Below are positions 7,166-10,232 of a stretch of 10,232 bases of DNA, in pieces; position 1 is the first letter of the stretch; each line of letters starts with the position of its first letter. The position numbers and the translations under genes are program-made. The stretch covers positions 1 to 10,232 of the forward strand of contig JALUJS010000304.1 in assembly GCA_027056825.1 (NCBI GenBank), in the 5' to 3' direction. Below the pieces are notes generated by a model that was given only the letters and a program-made list of their open reading frames with translations, made no database searches and was not told the DNA's origin. Source of the DNA: Candidatus Krumholzibacteriia bacterium. Lineage in GTDB: Bacteria > Krumholzibacteriota > Krumholzibacteriia > LZORAL124-64-63.

Positions 7166-8083
7166 GTGACAGCCGAACGCAAGGACTTCCTGGCCATCGA
7201 CGACTACCCGCTGCAGGAATTGCGGGCCATGCTTGACCTGGCCCGCGAGCAGAAGCCCCTGGCCCGCGCGCATGAGCTGCCGCACTCCCATCCCAATCGC
7301 ACCCTGGCCTGCGTCTTCGCCAAGCCCAGCCTGCGCACGCGGGTCAGCTTCGAGGTGGCCATGGGACAGCTCGGCGGCAAGACCCTGTTCATCACCGACA
7401 AGGAGATCGGGATGGGCAAGCGCGAGTCGGTCCATGACGTGGCCAAGGTCCTCAGTCGTCTGGTCGACGGGATCATGATCCGCTGGTTCGACCACCAGGA
7501 GGTCGTGGATCTGGCGCGGCACGCCACCGTTCCGGTGATCAACGGGCTCACCGACCTGAACCATCCCTGCCAGGTCATGGCCGACATCATGACCATCGAG
7601 GAGCACCTGGGGACCATCGAAGGCAAGACGGTGGTGATGGTGGGCGACGGCAACAACCTGGCCAACAGCTGGCTGAACGCCTCGATCCGCTTCCCCTTCA
7701 ACTTCATCCTCGCCTGCCCCGAGGGCTACACGCCCGACGAGGACATCATGCGCAAGGCCGAGGCCGCCGGCGCCTCGTTCATGATCACCCATGATCCCCG
7801 CGAGGCCGTCCAGGGCGCCCACGTCATCTACAGCGACGCCTTCTACAGCATGGGTCAGGAGGCCGAGGCGGAGAAGCGGCGCCGGGACTTCGCGCCCTTC
7901 CGCATCACCACGGACCTGTTGGCGGCCGCCGATCCCGGCCATATCGTGCTGCACTGCCTGCCCGCCCACCGGGGCGAGGAGATCACCGACGAGGTCATGG
8001 ACGGTCCGCATTCGGTGGTGTTCGACGAGGCCGAGAACCGGTTGCACGCCCAGCGGGCGATCCTGGCCACGCTGATCCCATGA
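7166..8083 (+). CDS. argF: Ornithine carbamoyltransferase
   Basis: This 305-residue cytoplasmic enzyme joins carbamoyl phosphate to ornithine to give citrulline in arginine synthesis. The carbamoyl phosphate site is seen in KPSLRTRVSFE (SLRTR at 55-59, where many relatives have STRTR) and in HPCQ (133-136). The ornithine-side motifs are DGNNLANS (161-168), the SMG loop SMGQEAE (228-234) and HCLPAHRGEEITDEV (from residue 263). The C-terminal SVVFDEAENRLHAQ is typical of the family. The segment before SMG reads SDAFY where many ornithine enzymes have TDVW plus one residue, a small departure. Acetyl- or succinylornithine carbamoyltransferase is a less likely alternative. The GTG start has a strong Shine-Dalgarno site. 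It may begin a new transcription unit, and its stop overlaps the next gene by 4 bases. Confidence 0.93.
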   Translation: MTAERKDFLAIDDYPLQELRAMLDLAREQKPLARAHELPHSHPNRTLACVFAKPSLRTRVSFEVAMGQLGGKTLFITDKEIGMGKRESVHDVAKVLSRLVDGIMIRWFDHQEVVDLARHATVPVINGLTDLNHPCQVMADIMTIEEHLGTIEGKTVVMVGDGNNLANSWLNASIRFPFNFILACPEGYTPDEDIMRKAEAAGASFMITHDPREAVQGAHVIYSDAFYSMGQEAEAEKRRRDFAPFRITTDLLAAADPGHIVLHCLPAHRGEEITDEVMDGPHSVVFDEAENRLHAQRAILATLIP

Positions 8084-9429
8084 GACGCGCGGTCCCGTTC
8101 CTGGTCGCCGCCCTGGCGCTGGTGGCCGCCTGCGCGGTGGTTGAATCCCCTCCCGGCGGGCCGGTGGACGAGACTCCGCCCCGGCTGGCTGGTTTCAGCC
8201 CCGATTCGGCCGCCGTGGTGACGGGACCGCTCACCCGCCTCGCCTTCGACTTCAGCGAGAAGATGAACCGCACCAAGGCGGGGGGATGGCTGCATCTTTA
8301 TCCCACCCGCCGCATCCGCAAGACGTCCTGGAAGGGTGCGATCCGCGCCGAGGTCGAACTGGAAGAGCCCCTGCCGCCGGACACGGTGGTCGTGGTGGAG
8401 GTGGCGGCGAAGATGAAGGACGCCCACAAGGTGTCCGGAATGATCGAGCGTCGCTATCCGGTCTTCACCGGGGAGGTTTCGGCTCCCGGCCGGATCTCCG
8501 GTTCGCTGGTCCTGGCCGATTCCGCCCTGGCCGATGCGGTGGTCGAGCTGTTACCGGTGCCGCCGGATACCGTGGCCTGGGATCGCCAGGACATCCTGCG
8601 CCGCACCCGGTGCGACCGCGACGGCCGCTTCGAGCTTCAATGGCTGCCGGTTCCCTCCGGGCCCTACCTGCTGCACGCTTTCGCCGACGGTGATCTCAAC
8701 CTGCGGCGAGGGGAGAAGGAACCCCACCGGCTGCTGCCGGACACCGTGTCCCTTGTGCCGGGCCGCGAAACCGTCGAACTGGGCGCCACCACCCTCTACC
8801 CCCTGGACACCCCGGGCCGTCTGCGGTTGCTGACCCCGGACACTTTGCCGCCGGCGTCCCGTTTCGGGGTCATCGCCATGGCCATCACCGAGGCGGACAC
8901 CGGCTGGGATCCCGCCCCCGCGGCCTTCGATTCGTTGACCTTCTCGTGGTTGGATTCGGTGCTGGGAGACACCCTGGCCGCGGTGACACCGGGTCCCAAC
9001 CGCCTGATCCTCTTCGCGGACCTGGACCGCGATTCAAGTTTCTCCGTTGTTCCCGACAGCCTCGTGCCGGGCCGGGGGGACACCCTGCTGTACGTCGTGG
9101 CCGACTCGGCCGCCGACACCACCGGTCATTACCTGGAACCCTGGCGCGATCTCGAACCGGTGGCCATCGAGCCGGGCCTGCTGCAGACCTATACCCTGCC
9201 GCCCGGCCGCTTCACCCTGACGGCCTGGCCGGAGCCGGAAATTCCCGCGCCGGCGGTTGGTGACAGCACCGCGGCCGCCGATTCCCTGACCAGGGCGGCG
9301 GTAACGCCTGCCGACAGCACCGCGGCCCCCGATTCCACGGGCACGGCCCCGCCCGACAGCACCGGTGCGGCGGAACCCGACACCCTCGGTGTGGCCGCAC
9401 CGGACACCACCACCGCACCCGGGGAGTGA
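8080..9429 (+). CDS. Predicted lipoprotein with bacterial Ig-like (SbsA-type) domain, function unknown
   Basis: This 449-residue protein has a short basic start (MRR), a hydrophobic stretch (about 5-17) and a lipobox VAAC with Cys18, so it is predicted to be lipidated and anchored in the cell envelope. After PPGGPVDETPPRLAGFSP (24-41), a segment to about residue 130 looks like the SbsA/Big_5 Ig-like domain (DFSEKMN near 57-63, PLPPDTVVVVEV near 97-108). A second beta-rich part (about 138-245: ISGSLV, RCDRDGRFELQWLP, PYLLHAFADGD) resembles carboxypeptidase-regulatory-like or transthyretin-like folds. A third part holds FADLDRDSSFSVV (312-324), loosely like a Ca-binding loop. The tail from about 387 is low-complexity Pro/Asp/Ser/Thr/Ala. 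The ATG overlaps the argF stop (ATGA) without a strong ribosome site, so it is probably coupled. No specific role is known to me. Confidence 0.8.
   Translation: MRRAVPFLVAALALVAACAVVESPPGGPVDETPPRLAGFSPDSAAVVTGPLTRLAFDFSEKMNRTKAGGWLHLYPTRRIRKTSWKGAIRAEVELEEPLPPDTVVVVEVAAKMKDAHKVSGMIERRYPVFTGEVSAPGRISGSLVLADSALADAVVELLPVPPDTVAWDRQDILRRTRCDRDGRFELQWLPVPSGPYLLHAFADGDLNLRRGEKEPHRLLPDTVSLVPGRETVELGATTLYPLDTPGRLRLLTPDTLPPASRFGVIAMAITEADTGWDPAPAAFDSLTFSWLDSVLGDTLAAVTPGPNRLILFADLDRDSSFSVVPDSLVPGRGDTLLYVVADSAADTTGHYLEPWRDLEPVAIEPGLLQTYTLPPGRFTLTAWPEPEIPAPAVGDSTAAADSLTRAAVTPADSTAAPDSTGTAPPDSTGAAEPDTLGVAAPDTTTAPGE
9262..9336 (+). repeat. Imperfect repeat in the Pro/Asp/Ser/Thr tail of the lipoprotein
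   Basis: Two 24-base copies (9262-9285 and 9313-9336) differ at a single base and lie 51 bases (17 codons) apart in the same frame. Both encode DSTAA-A/P-DS. Related PDST/PDT words continue to about 9410. The pattern suggests growth of the tail by local duplication. Confidence 0.75.
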
Positions 9430-9433
9430 GGCC

Positions 9434-10232
9434 ATGATTCCCTTCGTGAAGATGCACGGGGCCGGCAACGACTTCATCATGTTCCTGGCTGTCGATCTCG
9501 GGGACAACGTCCTGGACCGCCGGACCATCGCCGCCCTTTGCCATCGGCGGCTGGGCATCGGCGGCGACGGGCTGATCGTGCTGGAACCCGGCGACGACCA
9601 GGCGGCTTTCGTCATGCGGTACTACAACAGTGACGGCGGCGAGGCGCAGATGTGCGGCAACGGCGCCCGCTGCGCCTTCGCCCTGGCCCACGCGCGCGGT
9701 CTGGTGGGGGACGAGGGCCGTTTCCGCAGCGCCGCCGGGCTGCATCACGGACGGATGCGGGGCCCCGAGGTGGTCGAGGTCGAGCTGACCGGGTGGAGCG
9801 ACCTGGACCTCGATTTCGAGTTGCCGGAAGTCCCCTGGGCGCACCTGGGCTTCTGCGATACGGGCGTGCCCCACGTGGTGGTCCCGGTGGCCGATCCGGC
9901 CGCCCTGGAAGCCCTGGACATCGACCGCTGGGGGCCGGTCCTGCGCAGCCACGAGCGGTTCGGTCCGGCCGGGGCCAACGTCAACTGGGTGGCCCCGGAT
10001 CCGGACGGGTCGTGCTTCCATCTGCGCACCTTCGAACGAGGCGTGGAGGCCGAGACCCTGGCCTGCGGCACTGGCGCCTCGGCCACCGCCGTGATACTGT
10101 CCCTACGCGGACGTGCGTCCGGTTCCGTCCGTATCCGCACCCGCGGCGGGGACGAACTGGTGATCACCGTCGATGCGGCCACCGGCCGCCTGGACCTGAC
10201 AGGACCCGCCGTGGTCAGTTTCCATGGAGAGG
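9434..10232 (+). CDS. dapF: Diaminopimelate epimerase, 3' end cut by the window edge
   Basis: This enzyme converts LL- to meso-diaminopimelate, the precursor of lysine and of the peptidoglycan cross-link, by a two-cysteine acid/base mechanism without a cofactor. It begins with the typical FVKMHGAGNDFI. The first catalytic Cys74 is in MCGNGARC and the second, Cys211, in ACGTGASA. RYYNSDGGEAQ, TGVPHVVV, SHERFGPAGANVNWV and RTFERGVEAET are family signatures. The reading frame is open for 266 residues to the last base. LDLTGPAVVSFHGE corresponds to the near-C-terminal TGPA motif, so probably only a handful of residues are missing (E. coli DapF has 274). The start follows GGGGAG (9421-9426) by 7 bases and lies 4 bases after the lipoprotein stop, so co-expression is likely. 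The truncation reflects only the window edge. Confidence 0.95.
   Translation, partial: MIPFVKMHGAGNDFIMFLAVDLGDNVLDRRTIAALCHRRLGIGGDGLIVLEPGDDQAAFVMRYYNSDGGEAQMCGNGARCAFALAHARGLVGDEGRFRSAAGLHHGRMRGPEVVEVELTGWSDLDLDFELPEVPWAHLGFCDTGVPHVVVPVADPAALEALDIDRWGPVLRSHERFGPAGANVNWVAPDPDGSCFHLRTFERGVEAETLACGTGASATAVILSLRGRASGSVRIRTRGGDELVITVDAATGRLDLTGPAVVSFHGE

Noticed and set aside
5512..7197. Long minus-strand open frame (561 codons) opposite hslU
   Set aside because: It lies antisense to a clearly identified gene. Its product is rich in Gly, His, Gln, Leu and Asp with no recognisable motif, as expected for a stop-poor shadow frame in GC-rich DNA.

Overview
This is a GC-rich stretch, by eye about two-thirds G+C, with every gene on the + strand and almost no non-coding DNA. 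It looks like chromosomal core sequence from a Gram-negative-type bacterium. Support for that is a lipoprotein with a bacterial Ig-like domain of the kind common in the FCB group (Bacteroidota, Gemmatimonadota and related candidate phyla), HslUV, a folate-dependent TrmFO instead of TrmA, and a possible Bacteroidota-like -7 promoter element before argF. The phylum is an inference at low to moderate confidence. There is no sign of mobile DNA, CRISPR, prophage, tRNA or rRNA.

Region 1 (108-7083) is a tight run of five genes: topA (DNA topoisomerase I with a lysine-rich tail), trmFO (tRNA m5U54 methyltransferase), xerC (tyrosine recombinase), hslV (proteasome-like peptidase) and hslU (its AAA+ unfoldase). 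The first four are joined by three 4-base start/stop overlaps, and hslU follows closely. The gene order is the same as the Bacillus subtilis topA-trmFO-codV-clpQ-clpY block. The set joins DNA supercoiling, tRNA modification, chromosome dimer resolution and protein quality control.

Region 2 (7084-7165) is the only real gap downstream of topA. It holds a GC-rich hairpin followed by a T-rich stretch, a candidate promoter element, and a good Shine-Dalgarno site for the next gene. It may separate two transcription units.

Region 3 (7166-10232) contains argF (ornithine carbamoyltransferase, arginine synthesis), a predicted 449-residue lipoprotein of unknown role, and dapF (diaminopimelate epimerase, lysine and peptidoglycan precursor synthesis). 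dapF is cut by the right edge of the window. argF and the lipoprotein gene overlap by 4 bases, and dapF starts 4 bases after the lipoprotein gene, so the three are probably co-transcribed.

Most of the window is ordinary housekeeping sequence. The points most worth a second look are the uncharacterised lipoprotein, the five-residue leader in front of the HslV catalytic threonine, the lysine-repeat tail of TopA, the uncertain hslU start and the hslU-argF gap.
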